Shown piece after piece: positions 26,963-35,608 of a DNA stretch of 64,000 nucleotides. The notes beneath the pieces are model-generated. The model worked only from the letters and a program-made list of their open reading frames with translations, had not been told where the DNA came from and searched no databases. The stretch lies in assembly GCF_017813395.1 (NCBI RefSeq), contig NZ_JAGIZB010000002.1, forward strand, positions 124,001-188,000. Reading direction: 5' to 3'. Origin of the DNA: Pararoseomonas baculiformis (GTDB lineage Bacteria; Pseudomonadota; Alphaproteobacteria; Acetobacterales; Acetobacteraceae). Within the stretch, counting starts at the first letter, position 1, and every line of letters begins with the position of its first letter. The position numbers and the translations under genes are program-made.

Positions 26963-28402
26963 TCAGGCGGATACTCGGCGCAGCGGCGGCGCCAGCACGT
27001 CGGCGGGGATCGGGCAGGCATAGTCCTTGCCGCCCCGGCGCTGCTGCAGCTCCGCCTTCGCCCGCGCCAGCAGCTCCGGGTCACGGAACCCGTCCAGCGC
27101 CGTGGCCGCCATCACCTTCGCCACCTGCACCATGCCTTTGTGGGCATGGGCGGACTGGCCCTGTGCCACCACCTGCCAGGTGTGGAAGGGCGTGCCGATG
27201 GCCCAGCACCCGCCGAAGGCCTGCACGGTCGGCACGATCTGGGACACGTCGCCCACATCGGTGGAACCGGCCTGGGTAATCGGCGTGCCGCCGAAGGGCA
27301 GCACGCCCTCATGCAGCACGGCCTCGCCCATCTCCGCCGCCGCGCCATAGCTCGCCACCTCGGAGGCGATGTCCTCCGCGCTCAGCGTGCGCCGGATCTC
27401 CGCCGCGAAGCGCTGGTCCGCCTCGTCGTGCTCCGGCGCGCCGATCGTCTGGAAATTCCCGTGCAGCACCGTCTCCAGCGTGCGGTTCTGCATGAGTTCG
27501 GAACAGGCCTTGTCGATCTCGAAGGACCAGCTCGTGCCCGTCATGATCGCCGCGCCCTCGGCGCAGGCCTTCACCCGCTCGAACAGCGCCGCCGCCTCGG
27601 CCACCTTCGGCGCGCGGATCAGGTAGAGAACCTCCGCATTCGCCTGCACCACATTGGGCGAGATCCCGCCGGAATTGGTGATGGCGTAATGCACCCGCGC
27701 CTCCTGCGGCATGTGCTCGCGCAGGTAGTTCACGCCCACATTCATCAGCTCCACGGCATCGAGCGCCGAGCGGCCGAGATGCGGTGAGCCCGCCGCATGC
27801 GCCGCCTTGCCCTTGAAGCGGAAATAGACCTGGTAATTCGCCAGGTTGCGGATCGACATCACCCCGTTGAAGGCGCCGGGATGCCAGGTGATCGCGGCAT
27901 CCAGCCCATCGAACACGCCCTCCCTCGCCATGAAGGTCTTGCCCGATCCGCCTTCCTCGCCGGGGCAGCCGTAATAGCGCACGCGGCCCTTCATCCCGGC
28001 CTCGCGCAGCGCGTCCCGCGCGGACACCGCCGCCAGCATCGCCCCGGCGCCGAGCAGGTTGTGCCCGCACCCATGCCCGTTGCCCCCGGCCTCCAGCGCC
28101 CGCTGCTCCGCAACCCCGGCCTCCTGCGAGAGCCCGGCCAGAGCATCGAACTCGCCGAGGAAGCCGATCACCGGCCCATCCTCCCCGGCCTCGGCCATGA
28201 AGGCGGTGGGGATGCCGGCAACATTGCGCGTTACCCGGAAGCCCTCCGCCTCCAGCAGCGCGATCTGCGCCTCCACCGAGCGCTGCTCGGCAAAGCGCAA
28301 TTCGGGCATCGCCCAGATCCGGTCGGACAACTCGGTGAAGGCGGGCGCCTTCGCCTCCACGGCATCGGAGAGGCGGTCCAGCGCGATGGGGTCGTTCTTC
28401 AT
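26963..28402 (-). CDS. M20-family amidohydrolase, AbgB-like
   Basis: A 479-residue zinc peptidase/amidohydrolase of the M20D group. Metal-binding signatures include GNGHGCGHNLLG and GCPGEEGGSGKT; the lid/dimerisation domain lies in the middle (FKGKAAHAAGSPHLGRSALD). It resembles subunit B of p-aminobenzoyl-glutamate hydrolase, which cleaves folate breakdown products; other members remove acyl groups from indole conjugates or peptides. No abgA or abgT neighbour exists, so the substrate is open. It ends 28 bases before the antiporter stop, tail to tail, and lies 28 bases downstream of the oxidoreductase gene on the same strand, a possible two-gene operon. Confidence 0.87.
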   Translation of the reverse strand: MKNDPIALDRLSDAVEAKAPAFTELSDRIWAMPELRFAEQRSVEAQIALLEAEGFRVTRNVAGIPTAFMAEAGEDGPVIGFLGEFDALAGLSQEAGVAEQRALEAGGNGHGCGHNLLGAGAMLAAVSARDALREAGMKGRVRYYGCPGEEGGSGKTFMAREGVFDGLDAAITWHPGAFNGVMSIRNLANYQVYFRFKGKAAHAAGSPHLGRSALDAVELMNVGVNYLREHMPQEARVHYAITNSGGISPNVVQANAEVLYLIRAPKVAEAAALFERVKACAEGAAIMTGTSWSFEIDKACSELMQNRTLETVLHGNFQTIGAPEHDEADQRFAAEIRRTLSAEDIASEVASYGAAAEMGEAVLHEGVLPFGGTPITQAGSTDVGDVSQIVPTVQAFGGCWAIGTPFHTWQVVAQGQSAHAHKGMVQVAKVMAATALDGFRDPELLARAKAELQQRRGGKDYACPIPADVLAPPLRRVSA

Positions 28403-28429
28403 GGCCCGCTCTCTACGCCGGGTTTCCGC

Positions 28430-29431
28430 TCAGGTCACCTCGATCACGAGCTTGCCGAAGTTCTTTCCGGCCAGCAGCCCGATGAAGGCCTCGGGCGCCT
28501 TTTCCAGTCCCCGCACCACATCCTCGCGGTAGCGCAGCGAACCCTCCCGCAGCCAGGCCGCCCCGGTGCGCGGCCAGACCTCGAAGGCGCGGGGATGGTC
28601 CCGAACGATGAAGCCCTGCAGCTTCAGCCGCTTCCGCACCACCTGCATCAGGTTCGGTCCCGGGGCGGGGGAGGGGTCGTTATACTCCGCCACCATTCCG
28701 CAGAAGGCCACGCGGGCGAAGTCGTTCAACAGCGGGAACACTGCCTTCTGCACGGCCCCGCCGACATTCTCGAAATAGCTGTCGATGCCACCGGGGCAGG
28801 CCGCCGCCAGGCGCTCCGCGAAATCAGGCGCGCGATGGTCCACGCATTCCGGGAAGCCCAGCTCATCCCGCACGAAGGCGCATTTCTCCGCCCCGCCGGC
28901 AATGCCGACGACCCGCGCGCCCATCCGCATGGCGATCTGCCCGGCCACCCCGCCCACGGCGCCCGAGGCGGCGGACACCACGAAGGTCTCACCAGGGCGC
29001 GGCGGCGCGATCTCGGTCACACCGACCCAGGCCGTGGTCCCCGGCATGCCCAGCACGCCCAGGGCCGTCGTCACCGGCGCCAGCCCCGGCTCCAGCTTTC
29101 GCAGGTTTCCGGCCGGCACCGCCGAGAAGCGCTGCCAGCCTTGGCCGCCCAGAACCCAGTCCCCGGGCTGGAAGCGTCCTGTCGGATCCTCCACCACCTG
29201 CGCGACGCATTGCCCCTCCATCACCGCCCCGATCTCCACCGGGGCCGAATAGGATTTCGCCGCGCTCATCCGCCCGCGCATATACGGGTCCAGCGAGAGA
29301 TAGCGGTTCCGCAGGAGCGCCTCTCCGGGGCGCGGGGAGGGCGGGGATTCCTCCCGGATCTCGAAATGCCCGGGCTCCACCCGCCCTTCGGGGCGGGCGC
29401 GGAGCAGGACGCGAAGATTGCTCTCGGTCAT
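28430..29431 (-). CDS. NADPH-dependent oxidoreductase of the zinc-free MDR family (CurA/leukotriene B4 dehydrogenase type)
   Basis: 333 residues. The N-terminal GroES-like domain contains LSLDPYMRGRMS, characteristic of the double-bond reductase group. The Rossmann domain carries VSAASGAVGGVAGQIA for NADPH. Members reduce alpha,beta-unsaturated ketones and aldehydes and lack the zinc ligands of alcohol dehydrogenases, as here. It is probably a detoxifying reductase. It precedes the M20 gene on the same strand. Confidence 0.88.
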   Translation of the reverse strand: MTESNLRVLLRARPEGRVEPGHFEIREESPPSPRPGEALLRNRYLSLDPYMRGRMSAAKSYSAPVEIGAVMEGQCVAQVVEDPTGRFQPGDWVLGGQGWQRFSAVPAGNLRKLEPGLAPVTTALGVLGMPGTTAWVGVTEIAPPRPGETFVVSAASGAVGGVAGQIAMRMGARVVGIAGGAEKCAFVRDELGFPECVDHRAPDFAERLAAACPGGIDSYFENVGGAVQKAVFPLLNDFARVAFCGMVAEYNDPSPAPGPNLMQVVRKRLKLQGFIVRDHPRAFEVWPRTGAAWLREGSLRYREDVVRGLEKAPEAFIGLLAGKNFGKLVIEVT

Positions 29432-29567
29432 GGGGAATCTCCCTGGTCGCGGTCAGGCTGGCACCATCCAGCCGCAAGGTCACGGCTGGCGCCCCATCCC
29501 CCCCGGCGCTACAGCCCTGCGCCATGAACAGGGCCGCCCTTCCATCCCGCTGCCGGAATTCCCGCCC

Positions 29568-30101
29568 ATGCGCGTGATCGGCCTGTCCGGCTGGAGCGGG
29601 GCGGGGAAGACCACGCTTCTCGCGGCGCTCATCCCCTGGCTCCGCGCGCAGGGCCTCACCGTCTCCACCATCAAGCATGCCCACCATGGCTTCGACGTGG
29701 ACAAGCCAGGCAAGGACAGCCACACGCACCGGGAAGCCGGCGCATCCCAGGTGCTCGTCGCCTCCTCCCGGCGCTGGGCGCTGATGACGGAGTTGCGTGG
29801 CGGGCCGGAGCCGGTGCTGGCGGAGCTGCTGGCCCGCCTTGATCCCGTGGATCTCGTGATCGTGGAGGGGTTCAAGCGTGACTCCCATCCCAAGATCGAG
29901 GTCCACCGCGCCGCGAACGGCAAGCCCTGGATCCACCCGGAGGACCCGGCCATCTGTGCCGTCGCCTCCGACGTGCCGCCCCCGGCCGGGCTCCCGCATG
30001 CCGCGCTGGACGACATCCCCGCGATCGGGATGCTGGCGTTGCGTTACGCCGGCTCTTCCCTAGACCGGCCCGGTCAGCGCCAGCCGCGCGAGGAGCCCTA
30101 G
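29568..30101 (+). CDS. mobB: Molybdopterin-guanine dinucleotide biosynthesis protein MobB
   Basis: A 177-residue P-loop GTPase. The P-loop GWSGAGKTT is at about 8-16; TIKHAHHGFDVDKPGKDS and VEGFKRDSHPKIEVHR are the conserved MobB blocks. It assists MobA in attaching GMP to molybdopterin for molybdoenzymes. No mobA is in the window. The 3' end overlaps the end of chrA on the other strand by 42 bases, so the last residues (after ALRYAGSS) may be a lineage-specific tail. Confidence 0.9.
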   Translation: MRVIGLSGWSGAGKTTLLAALIPWLRAQGLTVSTIKHAHHGFDVDKPGKDSHTHREAGASQVLVASSRRWALMTELRGGPEPVLAELLARLDPVDLVIVEGFKRDSHPKIEVHRAANGKPWIHPEDPAICAVASDVPPPAGLPHAALDDIPAIGMLALRYAGSSLDRPGQRQPREEP

Positions 30102-31412
30102 CGCGGCGGACACCCCCAGGGTGGGCAACAGCCCAAGCCGGAAGCGGAACAGGCAGAGCGCCGCGATGGCGGCCAGGGCGAGGGCGAGGGGGTCGAGGCT
30201 GGCCGGGTTCGGCAGATCGAGGGTGAGCGGGCCGAGTTCCAGATGCCGGATCTCCGCGAACAGCGTGCGGAGGCCGAACCAGAGAGCGAGGTTCGCGATC
30301 ACGCCGACCACGGCCGCGGTCACGGCGGCAAGGGCGCCGGTGAGCTTCCGGTTCGCGTGCAGGCGTTCGACATAGGGTGCGCCGAGGAAGATGAAGGCGA
30401 AGCAGGGCGCGAAGGTGACCCAGATGGTCAGCAGCGCCGCGAGGATGGCCCAGCCCAGGCCGCCCTGGCCGTATCCCGCCAGGAAGCCGACGAATTGCAG
30501 CACGAGGATGAGGGGGCCGGGCGTGGTCTCGGCAAGCCCGAGGCCGACCAGCATCTGCTCCGCCGTGAGCCAGCCATAACCTTGCACGGCGTCCTGGGCG
30601 ACATAGGCGAGCACGGCATAGGCGCCGCCGACGGTGACGACGGCCATCTTGGCGAAGAACCACGCGATGTCGGCGAAAACGCCGCGTTCGGCGAGCATCA
30701 GCAGGGCAACGGGCAGCAGCCAGAGGGCGAGCGCGGCCCAGCCGGCACGCCAGGCCTGGGCGGCCAACCGGGCGGGGCGGCCGGGATCGGCGGCGAGGGC
30801 GGCGTCGAGCAGGGCAGGCGGGCCATCCTGGGCCGTGCCATGGCTGCCCGCGCGAAAGGCGGCCGGGAAGGCGTAGCCGATGAGGGCGGCGGCGAGGACG
30901 ACGGCAGGGAAGGGAACGCCGAAGGCATAGAGCGCCAGGAAGGCTGCGCCAGCCAGGAGCCAGGCCGTGCCCGTCTTCAGCGCCCGGCGGGCCACGCGCA
31001 GCAGCGCCTCCACCACCAGCACCAGCACGGCGCATTGCAGGCCGAAGAAGAGACCCGCGATGGCGGGCACCTCGCCCAGGGTGACGTAGAGAATGGAGAG
31101 GGCAAGCATGACGAGCATGCCTGGCAGGACAAAGAGCGCGCCCGCCGCGACGCCGCCGCGCACGCCGTGGAGCAGCCAGCCAAGATAGGTGGCGAGCTGC
31201 TGCGCCTCCGGCCCGGGCAGCAGGGTGCAGAAGTTCAGCGCATGGAGGAACCGGGCATCGGACACCCAGCGGCGCTGGTCCACCACCTCGCGATGCATGA
31301 GGGCGATCTGCCCCGCTGGGCCACCGAAGGAGAGGAGGCCAATGCGGAGCCAGACGCGGAAGGCCTCCGCGAAGGAGGGCAGCGCGGCATGGCTATGGTT
31401 GGTGTCGCTCAT
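30060..31412 (-). CDS. chrA: Chromate transporter ChrA
   Basis: A 450-residue CHR-family permease with two homologous halves. Each half contains the family signature: SFGGPAGQIALMHREVVDQRRW in the first and VGGAYAVLAYVAQDAV in the second. Both are followed by a proline/glycine pattern (LLPGPEAQQLA; LAETTPGPLILVLQFVGF). ChrA exports chromate by proton-coupled exchange; the long two-domain form is the best characterised. No chrB or other resistance gene is adjacent. The start at 31412 was selected because the upstream frame extension is low-complexity. The 3' end overlaps mobB. Confidence 0.93.
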   Translation of the reverse strand: MSDTNHSHAALPSFAEAFRVWLRIGLLSFGGPAGQIALMHREVVDQRRWVSDARFLHALNFCTLLPGPEAQQLATYLGWLLHGVRGGVAAGALFVLPGMLVMLALSILYVTLGEVPAIAGLFFGLQCAVLVLVVEALLRVARRALKTGTAWLLAGAAFLALYAFGVPFPAVVLAAALIGYAFPAAFRAGSHGTAQDGPPALLDAALAADPGRPARLAAQAWRAGWAALALWLLPVALLMLAERGVFADIAWFFAKMAVVTVGGAYAVLAYVAQDAVQGYGWLTAEQMLVGLGLAETTPGPLILVLQFVGFLAGYGQGGLGWAILAALLTIWVTFAPCFAFIFLGAPYVERLHANRKLTGALAAVTAAVVGVIANLALWFGLRTLFAEIRHLELGPLTLDLPNPASLDPLALALAAIAALCLFRFRLGLLPTLGVSAALGLLARLALTGPV

Positions 31413-31525
31413 GGCGGCGATCCGCTCCTCCCCCGGCGGCGGCGCCGCATCCTGTGGGTTTGCCGCAGGCGCCGGCCGAGGTCGAGCGCTGCTGGCGTGA
31501 CAGGCCGGTGAATTGGCGCATCGGG

Positions 31526-32923
31526 TCAGCCTGGCGGCGAGAAGCGGTATGGCGCGCCCGCCTGGGCCGGATCCAGAATGAGGCGGTGCTCCAGCGGGGG
31601 AAAGGCGCGGGAGCGGCAATCCGGGCGGTCGCAGAGACGGCAGGAAAGGCCGATGCCGACCCGGGCCGTGGCGAGATCGATGCCGTCGGCGTAGCAGACC
31701 TCCCCGGCGCGGCTGATGTCGCATCCCATGGCGACGACATGGACGGGATTGGGCTCGCCCCAGCGCGTGGCCGGGTGCTCCACGCTGCGGGCGAAGCAGA
31801 GAAAGGCGGCACCGTCGGGCAGCTCGGCAAGCTGCACCACCACGCGGCCGGGCGTGGCGAATGCGGCGTGCGGGATCCAGCGCGGGCAGGAGCCGCCGCC
31901 GCGCGCGAAGGGAAAGCCGGCGGCCGAGAAGCGCTTGGAGACGTTCCCGGCCGGATCGACGCGCAGGAAGAAGAAGGGCACGCCGCGCGCGCCCTCGCGC
32001 TGAAGGGTGGAGAGGCGGTGGCAGCTCTGCTCGAAGGAGGTGGCGAAGCGGGCCGAGAGGGCGGAGACGTCGTGCCGCAGGGCTCGCGCGGCGGCCAGGA
32101 AAGGCGCATAGGGCATCATCACCGCGGCGGCGACGTAGTTGAGCAGGCCGATGCGGAGCATCGAGGCGGCCTCGTCGCTGGAAGGGCCGATCACGGCGAT
32201 GCTGCGCTCCACCGCCTCGCGCGCTTCCAGCAGGGCGAGGGTGAAGGCGAGGTGGAAGGTCCGGCTCTCGCGCGGCAGGGTCTCGCTGATGGCGAGTTGA
32301 GCAGCGGCAGCGTCGTAGCGGCGCAGGGCGGCGCCCTGGAGCGGACCGATGGTGACGCTGAGCGCGTGATGCACGCGCAGGCGCTGCGCAAGCGCGTGGT
32401 CCAGCCCGTGGGGGGAGGGATCCTCCAGTGCCGCGCGAAGGGCTTCGGCGGCCTCCTCCAGCGCGGGGAAGTGGTTCGCGGCGTCGTGGAAGGCGTCGCG
32501 TGCCTCCTCGCCGGGCAGGCGCAACAACCGGCCGGAGGGGAGGGAGAGGCCGGCGGAATCCTCACGCGCCACGCGCCAGGCCCGCCAGAGGGCGAGCACG
32601 GCGCGGGCCGCGTCGGGTGCCGCGGAGGCGAGGGTCGCCGCCTGTTCCTCGGGCACGGATTCCGCGCCCAGCAGCGGGTCGCGGAACACCTCGCGCAGCC
32701 CGGCCTCAAGGCGGCCCTCGGCCTGGCCGGAGAGAAGGGCGAGATCGACGCCCAGCGCATCGGCGAGCTTGAAGACGAGGCTGGCGGTGACGGCGCGCTG
32801 GTCAGCCTCGATGAGGTTCATGTAGCTGGCGGAAATGCCGAGCCGGGTGGCAAGCGTGGCCTGGGTGATGCCACGTTCCTGGCGAAGGCGCCGGACGACC
32901 CGGCCGATCATGGGACGGGCCAT
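31526..32923 (-). CDS. XRE-type regulator with DUF2083 (RamB/ScfR-like regulator of acetate/glyoxylate metabolism)
   Basis: 465 residues. The N-terminal Cro/C1 HTH (about 6-60) has RRLRQERGITQATLATRLGIS and SYMNLIEADQR. An alpha-helical ImmA/IrrE-like middle follows. The C-terminal DUF2083-type part has a cysteine motif (C428, C431, C436 in SCRLCDRPDCRSR), as in short-chain fatty acid regulators such as RamB, PrpR and ScfR. RamB controls isocitrate lyase and other acetate genes in Corynebacterium. Here the gene is divergent from aceA, and both starts are next to copies of a shared repeat. Control of aceA is a strong inference from position. Confidence 0.85.
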   Translation of the reverse strand: MARPMIGRVVRRLRQERGITQATLATRLGISASYMNLIEADQRAVTASLVFKLADALGVDLALLSGQAEGRLEAGLREVFRDPLLGAESVPEEQAATLASAAPDAARAVLALWRAWRVAREDSAGLSLPSGRLLRLPGEEARDAFHDAANHFPALEEAAEALRAALEDPSPHGLDHALAQRLRVHHALSVTIGPLQGAALRRYDAAAAQLAISETLPRESRTFHLAFTLALLEAREAVERSIAVIGPSSDEAASMLRIGLLNYVAAAVMMPYAPFLAAARALRHDVSALSARFATSFEQSCHRLSTLQREGARGVPFFFLRVDPAGNVSKRFSAAGFPFARGGGSCPRWIPHAAFATPGRVVVQLAELPDGAAFLCFARSVEHPATRWGEPNPVHVVAMGCDISRAGEVCYADGIDLATARVGIGLSCRLCDRPDCRSRAFPPLEHRLILDPAQAGAPYRFSPPG

Positions 32924-32927
32924 GATT

Positions 32928-33035
32928 GACAACCTTTACGGATTTTCGCCCGGATCAGTGAAGGGCTTCACTGGTTTGCGGGGTTGAAGCGCCTGGAATG
33001 GCTCGCTTTTCCGACGGAAATGTCAATCCTTTACG
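32928..33035. promoter_or_regulatory. Shared direct repeats between the RamB-like gene and aceA
   Basis: GACAACCTTTACG at 32928-32940 and GTCAATCCTTTACG at 33022-33035 are near-identical and in the same orientation. The first lies 4 bases from the regulator start and the second 20 bases from the aceA start. A 12-base palindrome TGAAGGGCTTCA (32957-32968) lies between them. They are likely operators of the divergent pair. Confidence 0.5.
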
Positions 33036-33055
33036 CATTGCAAGAGGAGATGGCG

Positions 33056-34462
33056 ATGCGCCCGAGGATCACCCCGAACTACTCCCCCGATGGTTCCGGC
33101 AGCGGCATCCCCGCTTCGCCCGGACGCTTCGACGGAATCCGCCGCGACTACACGCCGGAGGACGTGGCGCGGCTGGCCGGTTCCTTCCGCCTGCGCCACA
33201 CGCTGGCGGAAATGGGCGCGGAGCGGCTGTGGCGGCTGCTGCACAGCGAGGACTATGTGAACACGCTGGGCGCGCTGACGGGCAACCAGGCGCTGCAGCA
33301 GGTGAAGGCCGGGCTCAAGGCCATCTATCTCTCCGGCTGGCAGGTGGCGGCCGACGCGAACTCGGCCGGAGAGATGTATCCGGACCAGTCCCTCTACCCC
33401 GTCGATTCCGTGCCGAAGGTGGTGCGGAGGATCAACGCCGCGCTGCGTCGCGCGGACCAGATCGCGGTGCAGGAAGGTGGCGAGGACGGCACGCATTGGA
33501 TGGCGCCGATCATCGCCGATGCCGAGGCCGGCTTTGGCGGGCCCCTCAACGCCTATGAGCTGATGCGCGCGATGATCGAGGCGGGCGCGGCCGGCGTGCA
33601 TTTCGAGGACCAGCTGGCGAGCGAGAAGAAGTGCGGGCATCTCGGCGGCAAGGTGCTGGTGCCGATCTCCCAGCATATCCGCACGCTGAACGCGGCGCGG
33701 CTGGCCGCGGATGTGGAGGGTGTGCCGACCGTGCTGCTCTGCCGCACCGATGCCGAGAGCGCACAGCTGCTGACCAGCGACGTGGATGAGCGCGACCACC
33801 CCTTCATCAGCGGCGAGCGCACCCCCGAGGGCTTCTTCCGCATCAAGCCTGGCGTGGGCAAGGACTACGCGATCGCGCGCGGCCTGGCCTATGCGCCCTA
33901 TGCCGACCTGCTCTGGTGGGAGACGAGCGATCCAGACCTGGAGGATGCGCGGCGCTTCGCCGAGGCCATCCACCGCGAGTTCCCGGGCAAGCTGCTGGCC
34001 TATAACTGCTCGCCGAGCTTCAACTGGAAGCGGAAGATGGGCGAGGAGGCCGCCGCGCGCTTCCAGCGCGAGATCGCGGCCATGGGCTACAAGTTCCAGT
34101 TCATCACCCTGGCCGGCTTCCACAGCCTGAACCATTCCATGTTCACCCTGGCCAAGGGCTATCGCGAGCGCGGAATGGCCGCTTACTCCGAGCTGCAGCA
34201 AGCCGAGTTCGCCTCGGAGCGCGACGGCTACACGGCCACGCGCCACCAGCGCGAGGTGGGGGTTGGCTATTTCGACGCCGTGGCGACAGCCGCGAGCGGC
34301 GGCAAGTCCTCCACCACGGCGCTGGCGCATTCGACAGAGGCGGCGCAGTTCCACGACGACGCGCCCGCCGGGGTGGCCGGGCCGGTGGACCATGATGACG
34401 GGCTTGTCCATTCGCATGGATGGGCCTGCGGGGAGCGCGGCGCACCGGCCATGGCGAAGTAG
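33056..34462 (+). CDS. aceA: Isocitrate lyase
   Basis: 468 residues; splits isocitrate to glyoxylate and succinate, the first step of the glyoxylate bypass. The active-site motif KKCGHLGGK gives C193 as catalytic residue and H195. Also visible are the metal-binding AEAGFGG stretch, [11 protein letters not shown], and the C-terminal lid block up to STEAAQF. About 35 further residues, rich in His and Asp ([13 protein letters not shown]), extend beyond the usual end. The ATG at 33056 is 6 bases after GAGGAG; the ATG at 33050 touches the Shine-Dalgarno and is unlikely. Regulation by the divergent RamB-like gene is expected. No malate synthase gene is in the window. Confidence 0.96.
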   Translation: MRPRITPNYSPDGSGSGIPASPGRFDGIRRDYTPEDVARLAGSFRLRHTLAEMGAERLWRLLHSEDYVNTLGALTGNQALQQVKAGLKAIYLSGWQVAADANSAGEMYPDQSLYPVDSVPKVVRRINAALRRADQIAVQEGGEDGTHWMAPIIADAEAGFGGPLNAYELMRAMIEAGAAGVHFEDQLASEKKCGHLGGKVLVPISQHIRTLNAARLAADVEGVPTVLLCRTDAESAQLLTSDVDERDHPFISGERTPEGFFRIKPGVGKDYAIARGLAYAPYADLLWWETSDPDLEDARRFAEAIHREFPGKLLAYNCSPSFNWKRKMGEEAAARFQREIAAMGYKFQFITLAGFHSLNHSMFTLAKGYRERGMAAYSELQQAEFASERDGYTATRHQREVGVGYFDAVATAASGGKSSTTALAHSTEAAQFHDDAPAGVAGPVDHDDGLVHSHGWACGERGAPAMAK

Positions 34463-34676
34463 GGCATCAGGGTAGCGTCCTGCTTTCCCGGCGCCAGCGA
34501 ACAGGATTTCCGGGCGCGGTCCTTATGGGGCCGCGCCCGTCTTCGTCCGGCTCGGCAGCCCTGATTCGCTTGCGGGGCCGGGCAACCCGGTGGGGGCCTG
34601 GGCACTTATGGGGGGAACCACGGCCCGCCACGCGGCAGGCCGCGGCCCTATTCGCAATCAGCTTTCGGAGGAAATA

Positions 34677-35468
34677 ATGCGCAGTCGCTTTACGCTCCCG
34701 TTGATGGCCGCGGCAGTGCTGGCCTCCAGCCCGCTCGCCCTTGCCCAGACGCGGACCGACTCCACGACGGCGAACCCGCCCCAGTCATCCGGCGCGGCCA
34801 GCTCCGCCACCGGCACCAACAGCGCCACCAGCGGAATGAGCACCTCCGGCGGCACTGGCGGCACCGCCTCCAGCAGCACCAGCACGGGTGGCACGTCCAC
34901 GGCCGCCAATCCGGCGAACAACACCGGCGCAGCCACCCGCAGCGGCACCATGGGCACCACCACCATGGGCAGCACCGGCACGACCATGGGCTCCGGCCAG
35001 GCCGTCAATCCCGCCAGCCTGCGCGGCGGCATGAGCGCCAGCCGGCTGCTGGAAGCCGATGTCTACGGGGCGAATGACCGTGAGATCGGCGAGGTGGAGG
35101 ATGTGATCTTCCAGCCGTCCGGTCAGGCCGGCCAGGGCGGCCCGGTGGTCATCCTCTCCGTGGGCGGCTTCCTGGGCCTGGGTGAGCGGCACGTGGCCGT
35201 CCCCTTCTCCCAGCTGCAGCACAATGCCGAGCGCGATCGCTGGACCATGCCCGGCGCCACCGAGGATAGCCTGAAGGCGCTGCCCGCCTTCGACATGGCG
35301 GAGTTCCGCGGCAACCGCACCCGCGCCAACAACACGGCGGCCGGGGGCAACAACCGCGCGAACACCGGCGCCGCGGGCACGACCCCCATGGGCACGACCC
35401 CCTCGGGCACGACCCCGGGCGCGGCGGGCAACACCGCTGGCCAGACCAACACGACCACCACCCGCTAA
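34677..35468 (+). CDS. Secreted low-complexity protein with a PRC-barrel domain
   Basis: 263 residues. A signal peptide (1-24, cleavage near ALAQ) is followed by a Ser/Thr/Gly/Asn-rich low-complexity stretch (about 25-112), then a PRC-barrel-like domain (about 118-205: SRLLEADVYGANDREIGEVEDV). A second low-complexity tail of T/G/N repeats runs to the end, including MGTTPSGTTPGAAG. PRC barrels in exported proteins occur in stress-related envelope proteins of alphaproteobacteria. GGAGG lies 6 bases before the ATG. A strong hairpin terminates the gene at 35489-35520. Confidence 0.85.
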   Translation: MRSRFTLPLMAAAVLASSPLALAQTRTDSTTANPPQSSGAASSATGTNSATSGMSTSGGTGGTASSSTSTGGTSTAANPANNTGAATRSGTMGTTTMGSTGTTMGSGQAVNPASLRGGMSASRLLEADVYGANDREIGEVEDVIFQPSGQAGQGGPVVILSVGGFLGLGERHVAVPFSQLQHNAERDRWTMPGATEDSLKALPAFDMAEFRGNRTRANNTAAGGNNRANTGAAGTTPMGTTPSGTTPGAAGNTAGQTNTTTTR

Positions 35469-35488
35469 AGGCAAGCGGCTGGCCGGAG

Positions 35489-35520
35489 GGAGGATCGCCT
35501 GGAAGGGCGATCCTCCTTTC
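35489..35520 (+). terminator. Hairpin terminator after the PRC-barrel gene
   Basis: An 11-bp stem (GGAGGATCGCC/GGCGATCCTCC) with a 6-base loop is followed by TTTC. It lies 21 bases after the stop codon. Confidence 0.75.
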
Positions 35521-35561
35521 GCGTGTACAGGCAGGGCAGGGGCGAGAGCCTCTCCACCTTC

Positions 35562-35600
35562 GGTGACGGCCGGAAAGCCAGGCGCTTTCCGGCCGTCACC
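35562..35600. terminator. Very strong hairpin between convergent genes
   Basis: A 17-bp perfect stem (GGTGACGGCCGGAAAGC and its complement) with a 5-base loop is placed 9 bases beyond the stop of the minus-strand binding-protein gene. There is no T run, but the structure is very stable and probably ends that transcript. Confidence 0.65.
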
Positions 35601-35608
35601 GTCCGGGG

